A stretch of 64,000 nucleotides of DNA from Hymenobacter sp. BT730 (GTDB taxonomy: Bacteria; Bacteroidota; Bacteroidia; Cytophagales; Hymenobacteraceae): assembly GCF_030542105.1 (NCBI RefSeq), contig NZ_JAUOFB010000001.1:1302001-1366000 (forward strand). The letters are read 5' to 3'. Under the pieces are notes generated by a model. The model saw nothing but the letters and a program-made list of their open reading frames with translations. It was not told where the DNA came from and searched no databases. The position numbers and the translations under genes were made by a program. Of the stretch, positions 36,498 to 45,362 are shown in pieces (position 1 is the first letter of the stretch; every line of letters begins with the position of its first letter).

Positions 36498-37172
36498 ATG
36501 GAACAGAATATTCCTGACCTGCCCGAATTGCTGTATCTCTATGACCCGCTCTGTGGCTGGTGCTTTGGGACTACGCCTGTCATCAAACAGATTGAGCAGG
36601 ATTTTGAGGGGCGCTTGCAGGTATCGGTGCTGAGCGGGGGCATGATTACCGGGGAGCAGGTAGGGCCAATTGGCGAAGACTGGCCTTCCATTCAGGTGGC
36701 GGCCCGGCAAATTGAAAAAGCTACAGGTGTAGTGTTTGGAGAAGCTTTCTGGCAAGTAGGGGAAGCAGGAGCACGGCTACAGGACTCTGAGCCGCCCATC
36801 CGGGCACTATCGGTGTTTAGACAATTGGCACCAACCCAGCGCCCCATTGATTTCGCACAGGCACTGCAACAGGCTTGGTTTCAGGAAGGGCAGGATATGA
36901 ACCATGCTGATACCTATGCTCGCTTAGCCTTGGAGTTTGGATTGGATGAAGCCGAGTTTATACGGCGCTTTCAGGACCCGCAGACAGCCCAGGCCACCCG
37001 GCAGGAATTTGCCGCTATAGCCCGTATGGGTATTCAGGGATTTCCTACAATGCTGTTGCGGGTCGGCAGCCAGGGGTATGTGCTGGCACGTGGCTACCAG
37101 CCCTATGCGGTGCTGGCGGAGGGAGTAGAGCAGGCGCTGCAGCAAGCCGCTGAGGAAGCAGGCCAGGAGTGA
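36498..37172 (+). CDS. DsbA family oxidoreductase (FrnE-like)
   Basis: A 224-residue protein with the thioredoxin-fold active site YDPLCGWCFGT (CGWC), an all-helical insertion, and the cis-Pro segment MGIQGFPTMLLRVGSQGYVLARGYQ. There is no signal peptide, so it belongs to the cytoplasmic DsbA/FrnE/2-hydroxychromene isomerase-like group rather than periplasmic DsbA. It would reduce or isomerise disulfides or small thiol substrates. It stands alone between the rho terminator and a convergent lipoprotein gene that ends 15 bases away. Confidence 0.9.
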   Translation: MEQNIPDLPELLYLYDPLCGWCFGTTPVIKQIEQDFEGRLQVSVLSGGMITGEQVGPIGEDWPSIQVAARQIEKATGVVFGEAFWQVGEAGARLQDSEPPIRALSVFRQLAPTQRPIDFAQALQQAWFQEGQDMNHADTYARLALEFGLDEAEFIRRFQDPQTAQATRQEFAAIARMGIQGFPTMLLRVGSQGYVLARGYQPYAVLAEGVEQALQQAAEEAGQE

Positions 37173-37187
37173 AATAGAGTGACGGGA

Positions 37188-37835
37188 CTAACCACCATAG
37201 CTGGCCACCTGCACTACCTGCTGGCGCATGGGCGACCAGGCAATTTTGCGCCGGTCTTCTTTTCCCAGTAAATACATAAAGCCCACCGATTCTTTTTGGC
37301 CACGCAATTCTTCCCAGGTGGCTTTGTCCAAAGTGCTGCCAGGCTGGTAAGTATCCTGAGCGCTAATAGCGGGCCTAACGAAGTTTTTGTCGGCAAAAAA
37401 CTCTTGTAAACGCTTGCGCACATAGGCTTCGCGCTCGGCGGGCGTAGCCGTAGGAGTCTTCATCTCATATACCATTGCCGCTTCGATATCAGCTACTGGA
37501 AAGGTCTCGCGGAATATTACTCGGTTGTCGGTTCCGCGGGTAATCGTGAAGGTCAGCTCGCCGTTCAGTAGCGATTTGCCGCGCAAGACCAGGGAGAATT
37601 TATCTGGCTTTCCGGCTGCGGAAAACTCATGTAGTTTCTGCACCTGTTGCAGCGTATCCGCCTGGGCTGTAACGCCAGGTGCCCGGAGCGTATCCATCGG
37701 TTCAGGACGGGCTGAGGTTGAGGGAATAGCAGCGGGGGGTGGCGCAGCACTTCCGGCTTGCTCCGGGTTAGGCCCGGAGCAGCCTGCCATGCTTAGCAGC
37801 CAGCCAATAGCCAATAATAAATGGGAGCAACGCAT
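37188..37835 (-). CDS. Hypothetical lipoprotein
   Basis: A 215-residue protein with a lipoprotein signal (LLLAIGWLLSMAGC, lipobox Cys19). A Pro/Ala/Ser-rich spacer (about 20-60) precedes a globular domain with strands such as FSLVLRGKSLLNGELTFTITRG and a C-terminal IAWSPMRQQVVQVASYGG. I do not recognise the family. The domain reads like a plain periplasmic binding or scaffold fold. It is likely outer- or inner-membrane anchored. It lies 63 bases beyond the stop-side of the UbiA gene on the same strand. Confidence 0.75.
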   Translation of the reverse strand: MRCSHLLLAIGWLLSMAGCSGPNPEQAGSAAPPPAAIPSTSARPEPMDTLRAPGVTAQADTLQQVQKLHEFSAAGKPDKFSLVLRGKSLLNGELTFTITRGTDNRVIFRETFPVADIEAAMVYEMKTPTATPAEREAYVRKRLQEFFADKNFVRPAISAQDTYQPGSTLDKATWEELRGQKESVGFMYLLGKEDRRKIAWSPMRQQVVQVASYGG

Positions 37836-37898
37836 AGTGGGTAGAACGGTAGGTGATAACCGTGTTACGGTGTAGGGAAAGCAGCAGTTGGCTTCTGG

Positions 37899-38795
37899 CT
37901 AAAAGTGAAGCAGGTTATAATGCCGAAACAGAACCATAGCTACAAAGGCAGTGCTGAGACATAAGGAGGATACCTGATTCATGCGCATGGTATGCTCAAA
38001 ATCGGCGGCACTGGGGTTGTTCCACACCTGCCAGGCCCAGCGGCTGAACAGCCACACTACCGGACCGGTAGCCACCAGAAAGAGCAGCAGGCTCGGCACT
38101 TCATGGCGCTTGAGGTACGCAGCCGTTAGCACAAGGGCGCCGGCCAGTAAGCCACAGGCCGCAAACACAAAAGTGCCCCGAATACCCAGGCGCAAGCTCA
38201 GGGTCTGGTCGCCGCGCTGGCGGTCCTCCTGGTGCTGATACACCTGCGTGAGCGGATAGGAACCACACAGGAAAAGAGTGCTTACCAGGGCCAGCAGAAG
38301 GTTGTCGGGTGCCTGAATAGAGGGGGCAGATGCACCTACACCTACCTGCGTCATCAGAAAAGTGAAGGCTCCCTGAAATAGTACTACCACCAGCGTACTA
38401 ACAAGCGGGTACTTTTTCAGCCGAATTCCTTCATAGCTATATGCCTTCGATATCAGCAGATACACGGCTACCCAGCCAGCAAATACCACCGACAAAAGGC
38501 AGGCACAAAGTATAGCCAGCACATCAAACAGCCAGACCAGGTGCAGTAATTCAGGTGCTACCTTGGGCGGCTCCCGCAGACCACCAATGCTGCCTTCGTC
38601 CCGGTCGTAATACGAGTTGTAGCCGTTGGATGCCGGATAGGCCAGCACATGCAGCACCAAAAATACACCCACGGCCCGCCACAGGCTGAATGGCTCACGC
38701 AGCGCACTCAGCCCAAACCAGAATACCGGCATCAGATAAACGGAAAATGGTATGCGCAGTAACGGAAAAACGCGGCGGTATGCGGCAAAGGCCAT
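37899..38795 (-). CDS. UbiA family prenyltransferase
   Basis: A 298-residue membrane protein with about eight or nine hydrophobic helices. The first Asp-rich motif of UbiA enzymes is NSYYDRDEGS (the usual N-x-x-x-D-x-x-D). The second is QEDRQRGDQTLSLRLG. YSYEGIRLKKYPLVS is also typical. These enzymes transfer a prenyl chain to an aromatic or other acceptor in quinone, heme O or lipid synthesis. The substrate cannot be told; the methyltransferase gene directly upstream, ending 29 bases away, makes a two-step lipid or quinone modification plausible. Confidence 0.9.
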   Translation of the reverse strand: MAFAAYRRVFPLLRIPFSVYLMPVFWFGLSALREPFSLWRAVGVFLVLHVLAYPASNGYNSYYDRDEGSIGGLREPPKVAPELLHLVWLFDVLAILCACLLSVVFAGWVAVYLLISKAYSYEGIRLKKYPLVSTLVVVLFQGAFTFLMTQVGVGASAPSIQAPDNLLLALVSTLFLCGSYPLTQVYQHQEDRQRGDQTLSLRLGIRGTFVFAACGLLAGALVLTAAYLKRHEVPSLLLFLVATGPVVWLFSRWAWQVWNNPSAADFEHTMRMNQVSSLCLSTAFVAMVLFRHYNLLHF

Positions 38796-38824
38796 ACAGA
38801 CGTAAACAGATTGCGAAAAAACGG

Positions 38825-39610
38825 CTAAACGGGCCAGCCCACCAGATACGTGACTTCTGGCCCCCAGCGGTGCTGTACCTTACCGGCCCGCCACTGAAAC
38901 CTTCCGGCAGGATCAGCCTGCTGAGCCAAGGCCAGTAAGGCATCAGGCGGGTACATGCGGAGAATGGAAACTGTGCCGTCCCAGATAGTGCATAAGGGAA
39001 TCAGGGGAATAAGGTAGGTAAATACCAGCCGGCTCAGCCGAAATGGCAGAATAAAGGGAGTGATGAGCAACTGCACGAAGGGAAGCACCGTCCAGGCCAG
39101 CAGAATTTCCAGCCAATGCTTGCCCGCACCCTCAAAGATGCCAATGCCCGTTCCCTGGCGCACGGCATCGGTCAGAATAGCCCTGGCTACGGTAGGAGGG
39201 AAGTGGTGAAAAGCGGAAAAGATAGTACGGAAGCCCGTCAGCGTGGCCGGTACGTGCGTGGCATCAATAGCGGCTGGTTCGTAGCGGAGGCCGCCCTGGG
39301 TGCGCTGTTGTAGTAGCTCCCAGGTAGCAGGCTGGGGATAAAGGTCAGTGAGGGTGATGTGCAGATCTGGATGGCTGGTAGTGTGTAGCGTTTGCCAGAT
39401 ACCTTCTGTGCCGCCTCCCGCACCGGCGCACAATTCTACTATATGCTCCTGCCCGCTCCGCTTTAACCCTTCCTGTAGCAAGGGCACAATGGGCTGATAC
39501 GTCCGCAGCAGGCTAATCATAAAGCGCAGATAATCCATCATTCCCGCCCGAATAACAGCCGGAAACCACGGGAGGTCTTCAAACTCAAATAGCTGGAGGC
39601 GGAGGCGCAT
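38825..39610 (-). CDS. SAM-dependent methyltransferase-like membrane-associated protein
   Basis: A 261-residue protein. I prefer the ATG ending at 39610 over a start at 39655 because the added 15 residues look non-coding. The SAM-binding loop is IVELCAGAGGGTEGIWQTL (about residues 50-68), followed by ITLTDLYPQP, an acidic loop, and IFSAFHHFPP. Unlike soluble methyltransferases it has two hydrophobic segments (about residues 165-215: LLAWTVLPFVQLLITPFILPF and LVFTYLIPLIPLCTIWDG). It therefore probably acts at the membrane on a lipid-like substrate. It is paired with UbiA. Confidence 0.8.
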   Translation of the reverse strand: MRLRLQLFEFEDLPWFPAVIRAGMMDYLRFMISLLRTYQPIVPLLQEGLKRSGQEHIVELCAGAGGGTEGIWQTLHTTSHPDLHITLTDLYPQPATWELLQQRTQGGLRYEPAAIDATHVPATLTGFRTIFSAFHHFPPTVARAILTDAVRQGTGIGIFEGAGKHWLEILLAWTVLPFVQLLITPFILPFRLSRLVFTYLIPLIPLCTIWDGTVSILRMYPPDALLALAQQADPAGRFQWRAGKVQHRWGPEVTYLVGWPV

Positions 39611-39778
39611 GTGAAAGAAAAGCTGAACAGGCAAATAACGGATTCCCGCGCACATTGATCAGGCTGACTACCTTACGGCCTTTCCTCATATTTAGAACAG
39701 CGCTGAGCCGCTGCTAACTGGTATATTTGCTGTCCCAACGCCAGGCATTGGTTCTGTCTTGGTTCCAACACGCGCTGC

Positions 39779-42151
39779 ATGTCCGCTTCCAATACGTCTA
39801 AATCCCCCGTAAAAACAGTTCCCCGGCGGCGCTGGCCCAATATTCTGACCCGTGCTATCTGGGGTGCGTTTGTGGTCGGGCTGGGCGTGTTTTTGCTGTA
39901 CCCTATCTTAGTCAGCACCAACTTTCTGTTCCTGTTTGGCAAGTCGCCGAGCCTGGAAGAGCTGGAAAACCCCAAAGTAGAGCAGGCCTCGGAGCTCTAT
40001 ACTTCCGATGGCGTGATGATAGGCCGGTATTTCCGCGAAAACCGCGTGCCCGTACCTTACAGCAAAATGTCGCCCATGCTCGTGAAGGCTCTCATTGCCA
40101 CCGAGGATGTGCGCTACTACAAACACTCTGGTATTGATGCCCAGGCGCTGCTGGGAACGGTATACGCCGCCGTGCAGGGCGATAAGCGCGGTGGCAGTAC
40201 CATTACGCAGCAGCTGGCTAAAAACCTATACAAAACCCGCCGCGGCGAAACCCGCGGGCTGCTGGGCTACATTCCCGTTCTAAGCACAATCATCAGCAAA
40301 ACCAAGGAATGGCTGACGGCCGTGGAGCTGGAAAAGCGCTACACCAAGGAAGAAATTCTGCGGATGTACCTCAATACCGTAGATTATGGGTCCAGTTCCT
40401 TCGGCATTAAAGTAGCCGCCAAAACCTTCTTCAGCACTTCCCCCGACAGCCTCAAGCCCGAAGAAGCGGCTATGCTGATTGGAGCCGTAAACGCACCTAC
40501 TACCTACAATGCCCGCTTTCACCCAGCGGCCGCCCTGCGCCGCCGCAATCTGGTGCTGGAACGCATGGGCCAGGCGGGTTTCCTGTCTGCTGATAGTGTA
40601 AAACTACTGCAGCGGCGTCCTATTGCGCTGCGCTATCAGGTAGAGCGACACGTAGATGGGCCGGAGAATTATTTCCGCGGCGCCGTGAGTCAGTTTGTAA
40701 ATAAATGGTGCGAGAAGAACGGGTACGATATGTACCGCGACGGCCTGAAGATTTACACCACCATCGACTCCCGCATGCAGGCCCACGCTGAAGAGGCCCT
40801 CCAGAGCCGCATGAAGACCCTGCAGCGCTCTTTTGATAGTTTCTGGCGCAACCGGGGCTCCAACCCCTGGGTGGATGAAGACGGTAAGGAGATTCCCAAC
40901 TTCATCGAAAACCAGATGAAGCGCACCGACCAGTACAAACTGCTGGCCGCCCGCTACAAAGGCCGCCCGGATCTGCTGGACTCAGCCCTGCACCACAAGC
41001 GCCCCATGAAGGTGTTTACCTGGAAAGGGGACGGCGACACCACCCTGGTGCTTTCCCCGCTCGACTCGCTGGCTTACTACAAGCACTTCCTGCACGCGGG
41101 TATGATGACCATGGACCCCTTCAGCGGGCACGTAAAGGCTTGGGTGGGCGGCATTAACTTCCGCTTTTTTAAGTACGACCACGTGAAGCAGGGCAAGCGC
41201 CAGGCCGGCTCCACATTCAAGCCTTTCGTGTACCTCACAGCCATTGATAATGGCTACTCGCCCTGCGACCGTATCCGGGACCAGCGCGTGACCATTAACT
41301 ACGTTGAAAACGGGAAACCCATGGAGTGGAAGCCCGATAACGTAACGCGCGAGTACACTGGTATTAACATGTCGTTGCGCCACGCCATGGCGCGTTCCGT
41401 TAACTCCGTTACGGCCCAACTCACGGAACTGGTAGGCTGGGAAAACGTAGCGAAGTACGCCCACAAAGTAGGCATCTCCAGCCCGCTGCTGCCCGTGCCC
41501 AGCATTGGCCTGGGCTCCGCCGGGGATGTAAGTGTGTATGAGATGGTAGATGCCTACAGCACTTTCGTGAATACTGGCTTCCGGACCGAGCCCATGTACA
41601 TTACGCGCATCGAGGACCGGAACGGCAACGTTATTAAGCAGTTCGACCCCGTGCAGAAACGCGTGATTCCGGCCGAAACGGCCTGGCTGATGCTCTATAT
41701 GCTGCGTGGCGGCATGGACGAGCCCGGCGGTACTTCACAAGCCTTGTGGGAGTATGACCTGTGGAACAAAAACAACCAGATAGGCGGCAAAACCGGTACC
41801 ACCTCCAACTATTCTGATGGCTGGTACATGGGCGTTACCAAAGACCTGGTTACCGGCGTGTGGGTAGGTGGTGAGGACCGTAGTATCCACTTCTTCCGCA
41901 CCCAGCAGGGCGAGGGCGGCCGTATGGCCCTGCCCATCTTTGGTACCTACATGGAAAAGCTCTACCAGGACCGGGACCTGGATATTACGATGGGGCCTTT
42001 CCCCAAGCCTACTGTCAAAATTTCCAAGAAATACATCTGCTACACCGAGGAGCCCCGCCCCAAACGGGCCGAGCCAGTGGATAGCATCGTAGTAGATAAC
42101 CTGCTGGAGCAAATAAACAGCGGTGCTGTGGCCGTGCCGGATAGTCTCTAG
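39779..42151 (+). CDS. Penicillin-binding protein 1A (bifunctional peptidoglycan synthase)
   Basis: A 790-residue class A PBP. One N-terminal transmembrane helix (about 20-45) is followed by the glycosyltransferase 51 domain. Its motifs are EDVRYYKHSGID (catalytic Glu about residue 105) and GGSTITQQLAKNL. The transpeptidase domain has GSTFKPF (SxxK, active Ser about 478), SVN and KTGTT. The protein polymerises glycan strands and cross-links them in the periplasm. The stop codon is the first triplet of the long shared terminator with the TIGR01777 gene. It is transcribed divergently from the methyltransferase across 168 bases. Confidence 0.95.
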   Translation: MSASNTSKSPVKTVPRRRWPNILTRAIWGAFVVGLGVFLLYPILVSTNFLFLFGKSPSLEELENPKVEQASELYTSDGVMIGRYFRENRVPVPYSKMSPMLVKALIATEDVRYYKHSGIDAQALLGTVYAAVQGDKRGGSTITQQLAKNLYKTRRGETRGLLGYIPVLSTIISKTKEWLTAVELEKRYTKEEILRMYLNTVDYGSSSFGIKVAAKTFFSTSPDSLKPEEAAMLIGAVNAPTTYNARFHPAAALRRRNLVLERMGQAGFLSADSVKLLQRRPIALRYQVERHVDGPENYFRGAVSQFVNKWCEKNGYDMYRDGLKIYTTIDSRMQAHAEEALQSRMKTLQRSFDSFWRNRGSNPWVDEDGKEIPNFIENQMKRTDQYKLLAARYKGRPDLLDSALHHKRPMKVFTWKGDGDTTLVLSPLDSLAYYKHFLHAGMMTMDPFSGHVKAWVGGINFRFFKYDHVKQGKRQAGSTFKPFVYLTAIDNGYSPCDRIRDQRVTINYVENGKPMEWKPDNVTREYTGINMSLRHAMARSVNSVTAQLTELVGWENVAKYAHKVGISSPLLPVPSIGLGSAGDVSVYEMVDAYSTFVNTGFRTEPMYITRIEDRNGNVIKQFDPVQKRVIPAETAWLMLYMLRGGMDEPGGTSQALWEYDLWNKNNQIGGKTGTTSNYSDGWYMGVTKDLVTGVWVGGEDRSIHFFRTQQGEGGRMALPIFGTYMEKLYQDRDLDITMGPFPKPTVKISKKYICYTEEPRPKRAEPVDSIVVDNLLEQINSGAVAVPDSL

Positions 42152-42223
42152 ATATTTCTAGAATTGAAAAGCCCCTGATATCTGAGTAGATGTCAGGGGC
42201 TTTTCAATTCTAGAAATATCTAG
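42148..42223. terminator. Long perfect bidirectional hairpin after PBP1A
   Basis: A 31-bp perfect stem (42148-42178 with 42193-42223) includes the PBP1A stop codon and separates it from the convergent TIGR01777 gene. The AAAAGCCCC/GGGGCTTTT core gives T runs on both strands. Confidence 0.88.
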
Positions 42224-42253
42224 CCTACCAGCATAAACTGGAACATTCAGCGC

Positions 42254-43192
42254 CTATTCGTCTTCACCATAGAAAGACTCCAATGCCTCATGCAGTTGGG
42301 GGTATTCAAAAGTAAAGCCTTCGTGGAGTATTTTCTCGGCACTAACCCGTTGCGAGGCCAGTACAATTTCGCTCATCTCGCCCATCATCAGCTTTAGCCC
42401 AAACTCCGGCACCTTAGGCAGTACCAAAGGCCGGTGCATAACTTCCGCCAGCATTTGAGTAAATTCTTTGTTTCGCACCGGGTTGGGGGAAACGGCATTA
42501 TAGGTGCCTTCCCAGTGGCTTTCCTCCATCATCTGAATAATGAGACGGCAAAGGTCATCCAGGTGAATCCAGGACATAAACTGCTGGCCCGAGCCTAGCG
42601 GAGCACCCGCCATTAGCTTTACAGGGCGGGCCATGGCGGGCAGGGCACCGCCGTGGCTGCTGAGCACAATCCCAATGCGGGAAATAACCGTGCGCACCCC
42701 CAAAGCAGACGCCTGCTCTGCTGCCAACTCCCACTGGTGCGCCACATCGGCCAGAAAGTCTTTGGAAGAAGCCGGAGGGGTTTCCTCATTCACCAGTTTG
42801 TCACCGGCGTCGCCGTAGATGCCTATGGCGGAGGCAGAAATAAAGGCCCGCACATGGTTAGGCCGCTCGCGCAATTCCCGTACTAGCAGATTGGTGCCAC
42901 CCAGGCGGCTTTCCATGATATCCCGCTTGCGCTCATCTGTCCATTTACCGTCCGAAACGCTGGACCCAGCCAGATTAATAATGTAATCGGCGTATGGTAC
43001 TGCGGCTTCGTCAATGGTTTTAGCGCGTAGGTCCCAGCGGAAGCGGCGGTAGTGGGAGGGCCCGCTCTGCCGGCTTACGTGTGCCACATCATAGCCCGCG
43101 TCAATTAGCATTTCGCTCAAACGCGTGCCAATGAGGCCGGTACCGCCCGCAATAAGAACTTTGCGAGCCGATTCATTCGTGCTGTTAGCCAT
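42254..43192 (-). CDS. TIGR01777 family NAD(P)-binding oxidoreductase (SDR epimerase-like)
   Basis: A 312-residue protein. The ATG ending at 43192 is preferred because the Rossmann fold follows directly: KVLIAGGTGLIGTRLSEML. Later come INLAGSSVSDGKW and the region ASAIGIYGD (the SDR Ser and Tyr) plus NAVSPNPVRNKEF with a C-terminal DUF1731-type domain (about 250-300). The family's substrate is not established; some members are linked to cell division (SulA-like) and others to carbohydrate epimerisation. It lies 65 bases downstream of folE on the same strand. Confidence 0.92.
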   Translation of the reverse strand: MANSTNESARKVLIAGGTGLIGTRLSEMLIDAGYDVAHVSRQSGPSHYRRFRWDLRAKTIDEAAVPYADYIINLAGSSVSDGKWTDERKRDIMESRLGGTNLLVRELRERPNHVRAFISASAIGIYGDAGDKLVNEETPPASSKDFLADVAHQWELAAEQASALGVRTVISRIGIVLSSHGGALPAMARPVKLMAGAPLGSGQQFMSWIHLDDLCRLIIQMMEESHWEGTYNAVSPNPVRNKEFTQMLAEVMHRPLVLPKVPEFGLKLMMGEMSEIVLASQRVSAEKILHEGFTFEYPQLHEALESFYGEDE

Positions 43193-43257
43193 GGGCCGGA
43201 AGCTGGGTAGGAATTTGGGCGCGCAAGCTACAACCAAAAACCTACTTGCTGCATTAC

Positions 43258-43914
43258 TTATTTACCGATGAGGCGCAGAAACTCAGTACGATAGTGTTCC
43301 TGCTCCAGAAAAATACCGGAATACTCCGCCGTAATGGTGCTGCTGCTGGTATCATTCACACCCCGGCTCATTACGCACAGGTGGTCGGCTTCTATCAGCA
43401 CGGCTACATCATTGGTGTGCAAGGCGTGCTTTAGTTCCTCGGCAATCTGGCGCGTGAGGCGTTCCTGCACCTGAGGGCGGCGGGCATAGTACTGCACCAC
43501 CCGGTTTAGCTTAGATAGGCCCACTACATGCTCGCCTGGCATATACGCCACGTGCGCCTTGCCAATGATCGGCACAAAATGATGCTCACAGCAAGAGAAC
43601 AGCGTAATGTCGCGCTCTACCAGCATCTGATGGTAGCGGTAGCGGTTCTCAAACAGCCGCACATCCGGGCGATGCTCGGGGTTTAGCCCCCGAAACCATT
43701 CCTGCACATACATTTTTGCTACCCGACGAGGGGTACCACTCAGGCTGTCATCGGTCAGGTCAAGGCCCAACAGGGTCATGATAGCCCGAAAATGAGGTTC
43801 AATTTCTTCTATCTTCTCATGGTCTGAAAGCGCGAAGGCATCATTCCGCATGGGAGTCCGAAGGTCGAAGGGGAGGTGGGCGTCGGCGTCGGCGCCGGGC
43901 ACGGAATTATCCAT
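43258..43914 (-). CDS. folE: GTP cyclohydrolase I
   Basis: A 218-residue enzyme. The ATG ending at 43914 lies inside the end of queD (overlap of 8 bases), so the two are translationally coupled; an upstream start at 44013 would lie far inside queD. Zinc ligands and the catalytic His appear in LFSCCEHHFVPIIGKAHVAYMPGEHVVGLSKL. The third ligand Cys lies in ADHLCVMSRG. The C-terminal YSGIFLEQEHYRTEFLRLI is typical. It converts GTP to dihydroneopterin triphosphate, the common precursor of folate and of queuosine. Confidence 0.96.
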   Translation of the reverse strand: MDNSVPGADADAHLPFDLRTPMRNDAFALSDHEKIEEIEPHFRAIMTLLGLDLTDDSLSGTPRRVAKMYVQEWFRGLNPEHRPDVRLFENRYRYHQMLVERDITLFSCCEHHFVPIIGKAHVAYMPGEHVVGLSKLNRVVQYYARRPQVQERLTRQIAEELKHALHTNDVAVLIEADHLCVMSRGVNDTSSSTITAEYSGIFLEQEHYRTEFLRLIGK

Positions 43915-44314
43915 GGTATTCAACAAAGTTGCGCTCGGTCTCGAACAGCGTGACCGATAAGCCCAAGGGGGCTGCCAGGTGCGGCCGTAAGCGTTGCCAG
44001 ATAATGACGGCAATATTTTCGGCTGTAGGAATAAGATTCCGGAAATCAGTAGTATCCAGATTCAGATTCCGATGGTCAAAGGTATCCAGAATCTCGGTTT
44101 TAATCAGGGTGCTCAGAAGCTTCATGTCATACACGTAGCCGGTATCCGGGTCCACTTCTCCCGTTACGCGTACCACCAACTCGTAATTATGCCCGTGATA
44201 ATTCACGTTGGCACAAGGTCCGAATACTTCCGTGTTGTGCTCATCAGACCAAGCCGGATTGTACAATCGGTGGGCGGCGTTAAAGTGTTCTTTCCGACAA
44301 ACGGTAACTTTCAT
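43907..44314 (-). CDS. queD: 6-carboxytetrahydropterin synthase
   Basis: A 135-residue protein of the PTPS/QueD fold. Zinc ligands are the His in FNAAHRLYN and the pair in NYHGHNYEL. DHRNLN and PTAENIAVIIWQRL mark the substrate-binding part. It turns dihydroneopterin triphosphate (the folE product) into 6-carboxytetrahydropterin, the second step of queuosine synthesis. folE starts within its last codons, so both steps come from one mRNA. Confidence 0.95.
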   Translation of the reverse strand: MKVTVCRKEHFNAAHRLYNPAWSDEHNTEVFGPCANVNYHGHNYELVVRVTGEVDPDTGYVYDMKLLSTLIKTEILDTFDHRNLNLDTTDFRNLIPTAENIAVIIWQRLRPHLAAPLGLSVTLFETERNFVEYHG

Positions 44315-44575
44315 AGTCGCATTTTAACTCTTTGAGGTTGCTAATGTTTGCTGATTTGCTGAGAAATTATCCCTAGTAAGAGCCTTATTTTCATATTACT
44401 ATAATATAAAAAAGATGTAATTGTGCTTATATAATAAAATCAGCACAATGGTAAAAAAAAGAGAAGCTCGGCAGAAGGAAATGCCTAACCTATGGTTAAA
44501 TTTGATGAGTCGGTTAGCCACCACGGGCACCACTCCTAACCTATTGCATTTAACTACTTTTCAACACTTTCATCT
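44315..44575 (+). other. AT-rich upstream region with possible promoter for the coiled-coil gene
   Basis: No gene is seen. An 8-bp inverted repeat (44420-44427 with 44442-44449) lies in an AT-rich centre. TAAATTTG at 44497-44504 matches the Bacteroidetes -7 box exactly and sits about 72 bases before the next start codon. I see no clear -33 element. Confidence 0.4.
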
Positions 44576-45283
44576 ATGAAACCAGGCGTACTCTTAACCC
44601 TGCTGTTGATGTTTGTACTGACGGTGACTGGCTACGCTCAGAAGTCGCCGGTGGACGAAACCGACATGGCCATCAAAGGCATCCCGCGCAAAGGTCAGCG
44701 GGTCACTATTCAGCTCGACAGCAAGCGCGTCGATGAGTCGTGGCAGAAATGGATCAACGAAAAAATCGGCAAAGTAAAAGTCGATAAAGGCATTTACACC
44801 ATGGATGGTGTAGTAGTTGAGTCTATTTCCAAGACGCCTATCCGTATCATCAGCAAAGTAGACGCTACGCCTACCGGTACTACCGTTTGGTGGTCTATTG
44901 ACCTGGGCAACGCTTACCTGAGCAAAGATGCCACCCCCGTACAGTGGAAGTCGAGCGAGCAGTATCTGAAGGATTTCGCTCGGATGCTGTACCGCGAAGA
45001 TTTGGCCCTGCAGGTTGCTGAAGCTGAAAAAGCACTGGTAGCTTCGCAAAACAACCACAACACGGTTATTGCCAAGTCGGATGCAATCCGCAAGGACATT
45101 GAGAAGAACAAAGCCAAGAAGCTGGAAATCCAGCAGCAACTGGTGCAGAATGCTGCCGAACTGCAGCAGTACAACAACCAGATTGACATGAACCTGAAAG
45201 AACAGGAAGCAGCTCGTGCCGATATTGTGAACATGCGTGTGGCTCTGGAAGCCGTGAAAGAGCGCATGAACAAGATTGAGTAG
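44576..45283 (+). CDS. Exported protein with C-terminal coiled coil, unknown function
   Basis: A 235-residue protein with a signal peptide (PGVLLTLLLMFVLTVTGYAQ). Residues about 30-135 form a globular domain of strands (GQRVTIQLDSKRVDESWQKW, YTMDGVVVESISKTPIRIISKV, GTTVWWSIDLGNAYLS). Residues about 145-235 form a heptad-like coiled coil (LALQVAEAEKALVASQNNHN, KKLEIQQQLVQNAAELQQ, VALEAVKERMNKIE). I do not recognise the family. A periplasmic scaffold or an oligomerising protein is plausible. It is monocistronic, with its own promoter region and a strong terminator. Confidence 0.8.
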   Translation: MKPGVLLTLLLMFVLTVTGYAQKSPVDETDMAIKGIPRKGQRVTIQLDSKRVDESWQKWINEKIGKVKVDKGIYTMDGVVVESISKTPIRIISKVDATPTGTTVWWSIDLGNAYLSKDATPVQWKSSEQYLKDFARMLYREDLALQVAEAEKALVASQNNHNTVIAKSDAIRKDIEKNKAKKLEIQQQLVQNAAELQQYNNQIDMNLKEQEAARADIVNMRVALEAVKERMNKIE

Positions 45284-45306
45284 TCGTTTCGCAACGTCTC
45301 TTCTCT

Positions 45307-45344
45307 AAAAAAGCCCCGCCAGATTCCTGGCGGGGCTTTTTGTT
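45307..45344. terminator. Bidirectional terminator after the coiled-coil gene
   Basis: A 15-bp perfect stem (45308-45322 with 45327-45341) with loop ATTC carries an A tract on one side and a T tract on the other, between convergent genes. Confidence 0.92.
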
Positions 45345-45362
45345 GTTTGACTGGATAGGCTC

